Assembly: GCF_001442625.1 (NCBI RefSeq)
Contig: NZ_LMZQ01000004.1
Coordinates: forward strand, 248,001-312,000
DNA: 64,000 bases
Origin: Pedobacter ginsenosidimutans
GTDB lineage: Bacteria; Bacteroidota; Bacteroidia; Sphingobacteriales; Sphingobacteriaceae
Reading direction: 5' to 3'
In this document: positions 34,401-44,900 of the stretch, piece by piece
How the letters are laid out: every line of letters begins with the position of its first letter
Numbering within the stretch: the stretch's first letter is position 1
Program-made: the position numbers and the translations under genes
The notes under the pieces: model-generated
Database searches by the model: none
Told to the model about the DNA's origin: nothing
Seen by the model: the letters and a program-made list of their open reading frames with translations, nothing else

Positions 34401-37214
34401 TTACATTCTTATGCGCTGGCCGCCACCGCCGCCACGTTGACCTGGCATCTGCATATCTCCGCCCATATTTCTTCCACCAATACGGGTTAAAGAATAAGTG
34501 AACGACAACATGTAATAACGTTTTAATACATTGGATGTTAAATCGACTATTGAAGTGCCTGTAGCAGTTCTGCTTACGCCGGTGTTCTGGTTAAGCGCAT
34601 CGTTTACAGAAAACTTGAAAGTTCCCCTGTTTTTAAAAAACTGACGACTGATGTAAGGATTAAGAATGGTGTATTCCTGGTTAAATTGATCGCCGCCACC
34701 AAAGTTCCTAAAATAATCTATATCGATTGCTAACCTGATACTGGCTGGCAATACATAACTCACATCAATACTTGGGTTAATGGTATAATACTGCGTATTG
34801 GATGATGACCTGGCAGAAAAAGTAGAATTGGTATAGCTACCGGTTATACCTCCTGTTAAATCGAATTTATCAACATTGGTAACCAATTTATAACCATTTG
34901 AAATGGTATAACTGTTGGTCACATTTTTTACCAGTTCGGAGCTTTCTTGGTCCGCAATAAAATTCACATTTCTGTTATATGATCCGTTTCCAGAAATATT
35001 CAGTGTTAACTTACGTTCTGCCATTAAAGGCAGAGACCATGTTGCATTGGCATTACCTGCATAAACACCATCAACATTGATGTAACTTACCTGTTGAACA
35101 CCTCCTGACAAAGGCACAACAGTATTTCCAATGGCGTTAAATGTTTGGGTAAGGTTTAAACCAGCAAAGAAGAACCTGCCATTTTCGATATTAAAGTTGT
35201 TGAAGTTGATCCTCAACTGGTTATTGAAAGAAGGTTTTAAAGCCGGATTACCTACATAACGCGTTTGAGAGTTGGTATTATCCAGAATCGGCTGGATCTG
35301 ATCGATACTCGGCTGTGAGGTAGAACCGCGGTAGTTAATAAACAAACGTTTACGGTTACTAAAGTTATACCTGAACTGTGCAGAAGGGGTAATATTAATA
35401 AAATTCTGCGTGCGTTTTAATCCTGTAGTTAAATTGGTGTTTACCCTGTTAGTCTGCTGTGCAGCAACACCGATGTTCCAGTTGTATTTTTTCTCGGTAG
35501 TGGTTAAGCTTACACCTGCCGCATTGGTTAAGGTACGGTTGTTATAAATATTAGAAAAGGTATTATCCACCAGATCGTATTGCAGGGTTAAGGGATTGTA
35601 ATTAAACACATCTCTATGCGAATCGCTATTCGAATAACCATTCTGATAATTAAACTCAACGCTTAAGGTTTTGTTTAAAGGCTCGGTATATACCGCCCTT
35701 GTGGTATTACTTATCGAATGACTATTGGTATTATTTAATTGATTGGTAATGGTGTCTCTTGTTGCTGTACCTTCCGTAATTTTATCATCTCTATAGTTAA
35801 GGTTTGTACCGTCATTATCGTTTATGCTGGTGTTCACATTCAATGATAACGTACGGCCTCTGCGTTTAAAGCTTTTGCGGATCAGTAAATTATTGCTAAA
35901 GCTAGGTGTAGCAGCAGTTGTGGTATTCCTTTGCGTACCAACCGTTGAGCCGTCATCAAGCGTTCTTGTATAACTATTCAAATTGTTGCCATCGGTTTCG
36001 GTATAGGCCAGGTTCGGCTGTATTTTAATTGATAAAGATGGGTCTATCTTGGTATCAACCATGAAATTAAAACGGTGGTTAATCCGATCAGAATTATTAT
36101 TTATATCTTCAGCAATATTATTAGTAGCCCCAGCAAGGTTTTGGGTGTTGGAGTTTTGAATACTTTCGGAAGTTGCCTTGTTAAAGAAATAACTGGCCTG
36201 AAACTGTGTACCATCTTTATAGGTATCGGCAAAGTTTAAACCTGCTGCATTGGTATTGGTGATACCACCGCTTCCGCCAGAGCTACTTCCGCCACCGCCG
36301 CCAAAACCACCGCCTCCACGACCACCTCCGCCTCCAAATCCGTTGCCTACACCACCGCCCTGACCAAAGTTTTGCTTGTTCACGTTGTTAAACTGGCCGA
36401 TAAAACTGATCTGCCTGTCTTCATCAAACTTATTAACATTCAAACTTGCATCATAACGGTCATCAGAACCGTAGCCTGCCGTACTGTTTCCAAAATAACC
36501 ATGTTTCATGCCGCTTTTGGTTGTAATGTTCAGGATTTTATTTCTTGTTCCGTCATCAATACCGGTAAACTGGGCCTGCTCGGAAAGCTCGTCGATTACC
36601 TGAATTTTATCAACCATATCGGCTGGTAAATTTTTGGTAGCCAATAATGGATCATTTCCAAAAAATTCTTTCCCATCCACTTTTACTTTGGTAATGGTTT
36701 CACCCTGGGCTTTAATACTTCCATCTTTTGCCACCTCTACGCCTGGTACTTTCTTTAATAAATCTTCTACAACTGCGTTTTCGCGTACTTTGATAGATTT
36801 GGCATCAAATTCAATGGTATCTTTCTTTACCACAATTGGAATGGTTGCGGTAACATTAACATCTTTTAAATCAACACCGTCATCGCTCATGGCAATTTCG
36901 CCGGCATTTACTGCTGCTTTAGCCACTTCTATATCTTTAGTAGCTGTTTTTAAACCTAAAAAGGCGGAGTAGATTCTATATTTACCTGGGGCAATGCTCT
37001 TAAAACTAAAAGATCCATCTGGATTGGTTTGACCTGAGGCCACAACACTCGAATCTTTTAAGCTTTTAACTGCTATTGTAGCAAAATCAACCGGCTTTTT
37101 ATCTTTCGCGTTAATTACTTTACCGCTTATTGAGCCAGTATTTTGAGCCTGGGCAATATATCCACAAAATAGGAGCACAATGAATATTGCCCGCTGAACG
37201 TTTTTTTTCATCAA
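34401..37214 (-). CDS. outer membrane beta-barrel protein, paralogue with long poly-Gly loop
   Basis: 937 residues, collinear with the 31397-34168 protein: signal peptide (FIVLLFCGYIAQAQ), CarboxypepD_reg-like domain, the same plug motif (VVEDLLKKVPGVEVAKDGSI, VKVDGKEFFGNDPLLATKNL) and an OMP_b-brl_3 barrel. The Gly-rich loop near residues 275-310 is longer here (FGGGGGRGGGGFGGGGG and on). It ends with a Gly/Arg/Met-rich tail after YMLSFTYSLTRIGG. The tandem pair arose by duplication. Transport substrate unknown; feoAB lies just downstream, so a metal link is possible but only by position. Confidence 0.85.
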   Translation of the reverse strand: MMKKNVQRAIFIVLLFCGYIAQAQNTGSISGKVINAKDKKPVDFATIAVKSLKDSSVVASGQTNPDGSFSFKSIAPGKYRIYSAFLGLKTATKDIEVAKAAVNAGEIAMSDDGVDLKDVNVTATIPIVVKKDTIEFDAKSIKVRENAVVEDLLKKVPGVEVAKDGSIKAQGETITKVKVDGKEFFGNDPLLATKNLPADMVDKIQVIDELSEQAQFTGIDDGTRNKILNITTKSGMKHGYFGNSTAGYGSDDRYDASLNVNKFDEDRQISFIGQFNNVNKQNFGQGGGVGNGFGGGGGRGGGGFGGGGGSSSGGSGGITNTNAAGLNFADTYKDGTQFQASYFFNKATSESIQNSNTQNLAGATNNIAEDINNNSDRINHRFNFMVDTKIDPSLSIKIQPNLAYTETDGNNLNSYTRTLDDGSTVGTQRNTTTAATPSFSNNLLIRKSFKRRGRTLSLNVNTSINDNDGTNLNYRDDKITEGTATRDTITNQLNNTNSHSISNTTRAVYTEPLNKTLSVEFNYQNGYSNSDSHRDVFNYNPLTLQYDLVDNTFSNIYNNRTLTNAAGVSLTTTEKKYNWNIGVAAQQTNRVNTNLTTGLKRTQNFINITPSAQFRYNFSNRKRLFINYRGSTSQPSIDQIQPILDNTNSQTRYVGNPALKPSFNNQLRINFNNFNIENGRFFFAGLNLTQTFNAIGNTVVPLSGGVQQVSYINVDGVYAGNANATWSLPLMAERKLTLNISGNGSYNRNVNFIADQESSELVKNVTNSYTISNGYKLVTNVDKFDLTGGITGSYTNSTFSARSSSNTQYYTINPSIDVSYVLPASIRLAIDIDYFRNFGGGDQFNQEYTILNPYISRQFFKNRGTFKFSVNDALNQNTGVSRTATGTSIVDLTSNVLKRYYMLSFTYSLTRIGGRNMGGDMQMPGQRGGGGGQRIRM

Positions 37215-37364
37215 AAAAATTAGATATTATAATACAAAACTAAGCTATCAGACTAGGGAAAGGCGCAAAGGTTTGTTAAGGTGTGTTAAAAGCTTGGTAA
37301 CATTTTAAATACAGCTTTTTAGCAAGGCTATCAGACCTAAAAGGAAAGTCGATCGGAAGGGGGA

Positions 37365-37490
37365 TTATTTTTGTGGTGAAGGGTAGCTTTTATAATATAC
37401 TTTAGGGCAGTTACAGTTCTTTTTAAAAATACTGCATCCGCTTAAAGCTATAGCCACAATTACACAGATGATGCTAACTTTCGTTTTCAT
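37365..37490 (-). CDS. 41-residue lipoprotein
   Basis: ATG at 37488-37490, TAA at 37365-37367. The sequence begins MKTKVSIICVIVAIALSGCS, a compact lipoprotein signal with lipobox LSGC (Cys19). The mature peptide is about 23 residues (SIFKKNCNCPKVYYKSYPSP then QK) with two further cysteines as NCNC. It overlaps the vanZ stop by 17 nt in another frame, a coupling often seen in real operons. I cannot name a family. Confidence 0.6.
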   Translation of the reverse strand: MKTKVSIICVIVAIALSGCSIFKKNCNCPKVYYKSYPSPQK

Positions 37491-37875
37491 TGAAATTTAA
37501 TTTATGAAGCAATACATAACTAAAAACTGCCATAGACGCACCTAACATGTCGCAGCCAAAATCCCACCATTCTGCAGATCGGTAGGTAAAAACTTTCCAT
37601 TGTAACAGTTCAATTCCGCCTCCAAGTACCGCATTGATGAGTAAAATCTTAAAAATGGTTAATGTTCTGAAAGCAAAGGTATGCTGATATCTTATTTTCC
37701 CGTAGAAGAGTAATACCGATAAGACAAAGAAAAAACCCATGTGGGTCATTTTGTCAAAGCCTTTAAAGAAAAAACCGCTTCCACCTACAGAATCGGAAAT
37801 TTCCATATTACAAAGCACTAAAACTACGATGGTCCATAGAACGGCCCATTTTTGTTGTTTCAGTGCTTTGTACAA
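37474..37875 (-). CDS. VanZ family membrane protein
   Basis: 133 residues, four hydrophobic segments. FDKMTHMGFFFVLSVLLFYG and LGGGIELLQWKVFTYRSAEW, then WDFGCDMLGAS, carry the VanZ pattern (K-x-x-H..F and E-x-x-Q..R..D-x-x-x-D-x-x-G). VanZ is named for low-level teicoplanin resistance, but most relatives are of unknown function. It follows gcvH by 10 nt in the sprA-linked gene order typical of Bacteroidota. Confidence 0.85.
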   Translation of the reverse strand: MYKALKQQKWAVLWTIVVLVLCNMEISDSVGGSGFFFKGFDKMTHMGFFFVLSVLLFYGKIRYQHTFAFRTLTIFKILLINAVLGGGIELLQWKVFTYRSAEWWDFGCDMLGASMAVFSYVLLHKLNFNENES

Positions 37876-37885
37876 AATATAATAA

Positions 37886-38266
37886 TTAAGCGCCTACCAA
37901 TTCCTGGTATGCTTCTGCAGTTAATAAATTTTCAACCTCAGCTAAATCAGCTAAAGATACTTTTACCATCCAACCTTTTCCGTAAGGATCAGAATTTACC
38001 AATTCTGGATTGTCATTTAGTTCAGCATTAACTTCTAATACCGTTCCAGTAACCGGCATATATAAATCAGACACGGTTTTAACAGCTTCTACAGTACCAA
38101 AAACTTCTTCTTTTGCTACTTCGCTGCCTACAGTATTGATATCAACATAAACAATATCACCTAATTCGCGCTGAGCGAAATCAGTAACACCGATAATAGC
38201 TTCGTTACCTTCAACTTTAACCCACTCGTGGTCTTTAGTGTATTTTAATTCTGATGGAAAATTCAT
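37886..38266 (-). CDS. gcvH: glycine cleavage system H protein
   Basis: 126 residues. [40 protein letters not shown] and the lipoyl site [19 protein letters not shown] (the Lys in EAVKTVS) identify GcvH. The lipoylated arm shuttles the aminomethyl group between P, T and L proteins. The other gcv genes are elsewhere. First gene of a short operon with vanZ and the small lipoprotein. Confidence 0.95.
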   Translation of the reverse strand: MNFPSELKYTKDHEWVKVEGNEAIIGVTDFAQRELGDIVYVDINTVGSEVAKEEVFGTVEAVKTVSDLYMPVTGTVLEVNAELNDNPELVNSDPYGKGWMVKVSLADLAEVENLLTAEAYQELVGA

Positions 38267-38352
38267 GTTTTGTAAGTTATGAATATAAGTTATATTAATT
38301 TTCTTGTTTTATTAAGCTTGTATGGATTAAACGTTTCTCAGCGTTTACCCGC

Positions 38353-38383
38353 CAAAAATACAATTTAGTTTAACATATCGCAA
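38353..38383 (-). promoter_or_regulatory. promoter of gcvH
   Basis: On the minus strand TTG (38381-38383), 20 nt, TATTTTTG (38353-38360). The leader of about 80 nt includes AAACG..CGTTT, a small hairpin. No glycine riboswitch fold was recognised. Confidence 0.6.
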
Positions 38384-38515
38384 TGGCTGGCAAATTAACT
38401 TATCGTAAAAGGTTTAATCTTGCTTTTCGCGCACAACTTCCCGCACAGGCAATTGTACAGATAAACAGATTCAAAGAATAATATATTATATTCACGAAAC
38501 AAATTAACCCTCAAC

Positions 38516-38932
38516 ATGAAACCTGCACGAATTTACACATTGAAAGTATGCATTGCAACATTGATTGTTTCTGTTCCGGTAACAATGGCACTTGGATTTG
38601 GCTATATCGGATTGATCAGGCTCATCAACCCACCGAACTGGATGTTTAATTTTAGCCTTCCTTTCAAGCGGGTATTTATCTTTGTAGCCATCCTTGCCAC
38701 AATGATCATGTTTGAAAGCTACCTGGTCAAAAAAATGGGTTATAAGAGATTGATCAACGATAGGCCGGTAGCCCACTCGATTGTAATCTTCCTCTTTTAT
38801 CTGATTGCCAGCGGAAGCATTTACCCAATGACTTTTGATCATTTATTATTTAGCTATGTCCCTATGTTCTTAACGGCATACGTATTTAGCAGAATATTCT
38901 CAGCACAAAAGCACAAGCCTTTACCTGCCTAA
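38516..38932 (+). CDS. hypothetical four-helix membrane protein
   Basis: 138 residues with hydrophobic segments near 10-35, 50-68, 82-103 and 108-128. Motifs such as LGFGYIGLIRLINPPNWMFN and KKMGYKRLINDRPVAHSIVI are visible, but I do not recognise the family. It is transcribed opposite to its neighbours, between sprA and gcvH, thus interrupting the usual maeB-ruvA-sprA-gcvH-vanZ order. Confidence 0.6.
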   Translation: MKPARIYTLKVCIATLIVSVPVTMALGFGYIGLIRLINPPNWMFNFSLPFKRVFIFVAILATMIMFESYLVKKMGYKRLINDRPVAHSIVIFLFYLIASGSIYPMTFDHLLFSYVPMFLTAYVFSRIFSAQKHKPLPA

Positions 38933-38944
38933 GCCACTTATTTA

Positions 38945-41900
38945 TTAATTCAGCGTAAACCTTAAACTAAATCCGAAATTACTGAAAGAAGTATTAAAGG
39001 TTTGTGAAGTATATGGCTTTGTAATATTCGAATCATAAAACAATTTGATATTAAATTTCTGATTCAACACATAATCTACACTTGGCCTTAATGTAATGTT
39101 CTTTGCTCCTGAAGAAACTTCGGCTTCGGTTACATCAGCCCGATAAATAACGGTTTTATTGTCGCGGATAGCTACATCCAATTTGAAATCCATGTTGTTA
39201 TCCATTTTCAGGCTTTTAAACCATCCAAATGGGAAACGGAATTTATTGGTACGGTAGCCCAATCCTAAAACCATATTGTTTTCTGATAGCTGTGCCAATT
39301 GGCTATTTGATAAACTTAATCCCAATAAACGTGAACGGTTTAATTCGAAAGAAGCGGTCAGGTTATTTTTAAACCTGGTATCAACGCCAACCAAGGGAGA
39401 AAAATATTCGGAAATGGTTACCTGAGCAAACTGGTATTCCGGTAAAAAGTTATTATTCACATCTCTGCTGCTAACCGCACCATTGGTTTCCTGATAGCGC
39501 AATAATGAGTTAAAGCCATTAATATTATAGGCAGAGCGGTAGCCGTGTCTGATATCGACAGACGAAAACTTATCGGCGATAAAAGGAATACGTGTTAAAC
39601 CGCTATAGGTTAAACTCCAGTTTGGAAGTGGAATTTTAGGGAAGGCATTCATTTTCGTTTTCCCGGCATCTTTGCCCGAATAAGCTGCCATAAAAGCAGA
39701 AATAATTACATCCTGACTTTCTTTACCATAACCATCGGCATAACTGCCGTTTACGCCCCCTGAATTCGGATTCTGAGCACCCAATCTTCGAGAAATAATG
39801 ATCCGATTGGCCATAAACTGGTTAAACAGACCCGAAATTACCGTTGAGTTATTTTCTTTGAAAGCCGTACCCAGAGCAATATACGATACGCTATAATCGC
39901 CCGTGGTAATGGCACTTAAGTTTTCGAATGATGATACGCTGGCTACATACCTGAAATTGGTAGAAAAGTTTCTTGTTTGCGCCTTATTGGCCTTTAGCGT
40001 AATCCGTAAATCTTTAAACGGCTCTACCTGCCCGGTAAGCTGAAAATCTTCTCTGAGCGTGTTTACATATAACTGGTTCTGTAAGGTATCGGTAGTTAGC
40101 CATCCATTGTTTAATGCCATATCGCGAATATCGCGCTGACTTCCGAAAGCAAAACCCAAACCTGGTGCCCCAGTTGCATTATCGATACCAAAATACTTGG
40201 TGGTTGGCAGATAGCCCGGCAAGAAAATACCTTTGGTTTGTACAAAGCTGGCATTAACGTTTTTTACACTCGTTAATAGATTAATAAAAAATGTCTTAGC
40301 ACCACTTGCTTCCTGATCGTTGCCTGCCTTTCTGATAAAACCAAACTTGTTGTATAAAGTAGTTAGGTTTAAGGTTGGGTTTACCTGTACCGTTCTGCTG
40401 TTCTGTACCGTATTACCCAAATTAATATTCGGATCACGTAAAGTAGAAAGCGGCTCAGTTTGCCAGTTAAAGTTGGTACCATAACGGGTTTTTACAGTAA
40501 TCCAGTTTAGTCCTGGTATTTTATCAATTGGCAGGTTATAGGTAACGTTTAAATTATGGTTATAATCGGTTGTACGCCCTAAACGTTTTAAGTTTTGCCA
40601 AACAGTATCGCGTTTTAAACCGTCAAGTCTTCCATCCGGTTCATCAATGATCGAATAATTTGTGGCATTAAAATCTAACTGTAACGAACGGGTAAGGTTC
40701 CAGGCGATACCATAAATCCTGCTCATGGTAAAATTTTTGTTGAAGGTGGTACCGTAGCCACTCTGGTAAACCCCGATAGTATTATTCGGATCGTTATTCC
40801 GTAAGGTATTTTCTGAATATAAACGGTCTACATCAATCCTGAAATTAATGGCGCTTGGAAAAATGCTGAAGTTAAAATCCTTCAGTAAAGCCAGCATGTT
40901 CGATTTAATGATCTTTTCAAACGGTGCTATTGTTTTGGCTTCTCTAGAATAACTGTACTGTAACGATGCCCTATAGGTATTCTGAATACTGCTCTGATTA
41001 ATAAAATCTCGATGATTGTATTGAGTATAAGCGTAACTAGCAGCAAAATTTTCAATATCCCAAAGGCGGACAGGTTTACTGTTATTGGTCCGTTCTTTTC
41101 TAACGTTGGTAAAGTTGATGCCTCTTCTAACGGTATAATCCTGTGCGAAGTTTAAAATCGAATCTTTTTGTTCTTTCGTTGATTGGTTTAATGCATTTTT
41201 CAGCTCGATATCCGGAGTGCGAGGATTGTACTGTGGAGTAGAAACCTGTTTAGAGTAGCTTACAAACATTGGGATTTTTACACCCGATTTTTGCGGCAGG
41301 AACTTACCTAATTCCATGGCAGAAGAAACATCAAGCAATACATTATCCGCACGGTTCCGTTCACTTACTTTCGAATCGATAGATCCGAACCCGATGGTAG
41401 ATTTACTCCCAGAAATATTTACATCTGCAAAATCAGCCAATTTTAAGTTCAATCTTCCGGTAGCTGCCCAACCGCCTTTTTCGTCAAATTCAGTTAACCT
41501 CAATTCGTTAAACCAAACCAGCGCATTTTTATCAAGGCCATCATCGTTGCGTTGGTCACTGGCGGCACGCAGCGGATTTTTAATCCCCACCATATACACC
41601 CTAACCTTACTCATATCAGGCTGCCCTTTAACTATAATGGTTCTTGTTCCATCGGTATAGGTAAATGGAACATTTGTAGGCCATGGTTGTCCGTTGGCTT
41701 GTTTAGCTACGTTACGGGCGAGCTTGGCATTTTGGAAAAGTGTTAAATCAATATCCATTCTATTGGCTTCTGGCCAAATGGCATCAGGATCGCTTGTACC
41801 TGGATTGGTTACCTTTAACGGAATTACATATTCATAATAGTTATCCTGGTTATCGGTTCCGATTCTTAAGAATGCGGCAACATCATTGTCATTTAATATT

Positions 41901-44900
41901 TGATTATTAACAGCCTCGGCATGAATAAACATTTCCAAATGTTTGTAAGATCTGAAATCGCTGTAGGCTGTTTTAAATGCAGCTCTACCATAGCCATCTC
42001 TTAACGATTTTACAATAACCGATAGCGATTGCTCATTTAAACGTGTATCGCCACGATAGTTGCTATAGTCGCGCTCGCGAAGAATGCCCGGAGGTGTAAC
42101 ATATGGAATCGGTGAACGTTTTCCATTTTCTTCAATGTTTACTGTCGAAACTTCAATAGTAGAATTATCAGGGGTAAGTGCAGGCAACGATGGGTCTACA
42201 ATTACCTGTGCAGCTTGATTGGAAGCATTATACTCTCTCCACTCCCCACGGATTAACTGCAACTTTGCAAAACGCATCACAGCAGTATCAGCGAAATTGG
42301 TCATAAACATCCTGAAGAAACGGATCGATTTAAAATCCTGGATCCCGCCTACTTTCTCCTGGTACTGACCTATTGGGATTCTGAATTGATACCATGAAAC
42401 GGCCTGGGTATTTCCATTGGCCAATTTTACCTGCGAGGTAACCTTATCGGTAATAAAGTTCTGACCAACATTTAAATCTCCCGGACGGATCGAAACTTTA
42501 TACTGAAAATACTCATCACTTTGCGTCATGTTATTATCGCGGTTGATGTCTTCCCCATCGGGCAAAGAAGTAGATGCAGAGTTTTCAAGTCCTAATTCTT
42601 CTTGCGATTGTTGCGAAGTTTTAGAGTTCCCTTCAGTACCGTTATATTTTTCGTAGCGTTTAAGAATACCCGCATTGATCTGATCTAATGCCGGCCCCCT
42701 GAAATAAGTATAATTATCTGATGATGGATCGGCATCGAGCGCGGCAGAAGCGGTGGCATTTAACTGCGATTTAATCTGTGTAATTGCCGCTGCAAATTTT
42801 ACTTTTTCATCAGCATCTGATAATCCATCCAAACCTACATCCTGTGCTCTACGCGAACTGGCATTGTTATCGAAAGCCTGTACAACGGGTTGCAATTTGG
42901 GTACACGGCCCCAAGCGGTTTCTTCGTATTTGCTTGGGTCGTTTGTGGCTGGAAGACCATTTTCTAACGATTTCCGGCCATCCTTAAGAATATCTTCTGA
43001 GATATTTCCCAAGTTAAAATACATGTCGCCACCGGTAGAATTCGGCTTATAGATGAATGGATCCATTACCCAAAACTCAATAAAGCCCACATTTAAGGCT
43101 TCAAAATCGTTGGTTTCGATTTTTCGTTGGAAACCTCCCCAATTATTTTTAGGTTGCAATAATGTTCCATCTGGCCTAAAGTCGGTAGTACGGAAATTAT
43201 AAGGCCCTCTAACGGTTGGGTAATAGGCCACATCGAAAGTGGTAATGTTTAAGGCCTGCCCGGTTGCCGTTTCTTTAAACGGAAAAACCTCCTGCTCAAT
43301 TACCTCTCTCACATAGTGATTGGAAAGTTCTCCCCGGTTGCCTCTGATATTGGCTGGAGTGGTAGATGCCGCCGAATTATAAAAAGTTGGGTCGATGTTA
43401 TAAAATGCAATTCTTGCCCGATTATAACCATAAGATAGATCGTTGGATTTATCAAACTCTGAGAAAAGCTGTGGCGTACCCGACAGCTGCCAGGCAATGG
43501 CACTCTTTAAATCGATTACCGATCTGGATGCTTCGAAATCATCCAGGTAACTTACTCCGTTTTTACTGCCGGCAAAATTCAATGCCCTTGGATGTCCAGG
43601 AATCAATTGCGCAAATTCCCCATAAAACGTTACACTCGAAGGTGCTTTGGTTGAAATGAACGGAAGTTTATCAACCAGTTTTGTTAAAAATCTTGATGGC
43701 GAGCTGTAGTTAATATCTGCTCCCCAAATGGTATTTGAAATAGGCTCTTCGCCGATGTTTACCTTTTGGGTTAAAGGTTTCTCGGTCAGGTTCATGATGG
43801 TACCGCCAAGGTTTAGTTTATTGTTTACACGGTAATCTAAACGGGTTCCAAAAAGTGATCGTTGCTGCAGACCAAAGGTTTCACTGTTTTCAGTAGTGAT
43901 CCTAATGGGTTGACCAGATACCAAAAGTGCCTGGTTGATGATGCTCACCCGACCGCCCTGATAATCGACAGTAAAATCTATCCCTTCAGTTAATGGCATC
44001 GTTCCTGCAAAAACCTTTACCGATCCTTCCGGAACGTTAATGGCATTTAAGCTAAATTCAGAAGAAATATCAGATTGATAATTTACCTTAATGGTGTACC
44101 TGTTCTGGTTTTGAAACAACTGCTTAGCAATGGTTTGTGTTGAATCGTAAAGCGCAGTAAAAGTATATTTATTGATCAAAGCCTGCTCACTTGGTAAAAA
44201 CTTCGACGCTAAATCTTTACCAAATGGCTCAATCACAGGAAAAATAATCCTTCCATTTGCCGGATCGATGGTGATATAACCCGAATTGGTATTGGTAACT
44301 AACGAAGTTTGCCCATTGCTGCCTACACCGAACATACTGGCTTGATTGGCATTGCTTGCAGTAGAATAAGAACCAAAAGCATTATTTGCGGCTACAAAAT
44401 CAAAAACTCCATCGGGCCTGCGTTCATTTTGCTGGTTCAAACGATCAAATTCGGTTAAGGCAATCCACTGCTTATTTGCAGTATTTTGTCCTTCAGTCAT
44501 TACCGGGTTATCCACACCGGTTTCGTTATCGATACGGTAAATATCAAGTTTAAAATTCTGGCTGCTGATCTGGTACCCTCCGATAGAGTAAATATTTTTC
44601 ATCATCAGATCCCATGTTGGCAGTTGGATCTTGGTGGTTTCGTTCTTTAACAATTTGGCATAAAGCACTTTTGGATTTGCCGCATCAAAAGAAACATCGG
44701 TAGAAAACTCACCAACCTGATACTCTACACCGTTATAGGTATAGCGGTAGGCAACAGCTAAAACCTCATCGGCATTTAGCGGGTTGTTCAGCGATAAATA
44801 ACCCAGTTGCGGCTGAAAGGTAAACTCACGCTCGGTTAACTTTCTGGCATAAACCAATTTGGCAAAGTTATCTGTATTGCTGCTGTTAGCCGGCGTTGTC

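Noticed and set aside
38267..38352. Glycine riboswitch upstream of gcvH
   Set aside because: The leader is about 80 nt with only a small hairpin, too short for the known glycine aptamer arrangement.
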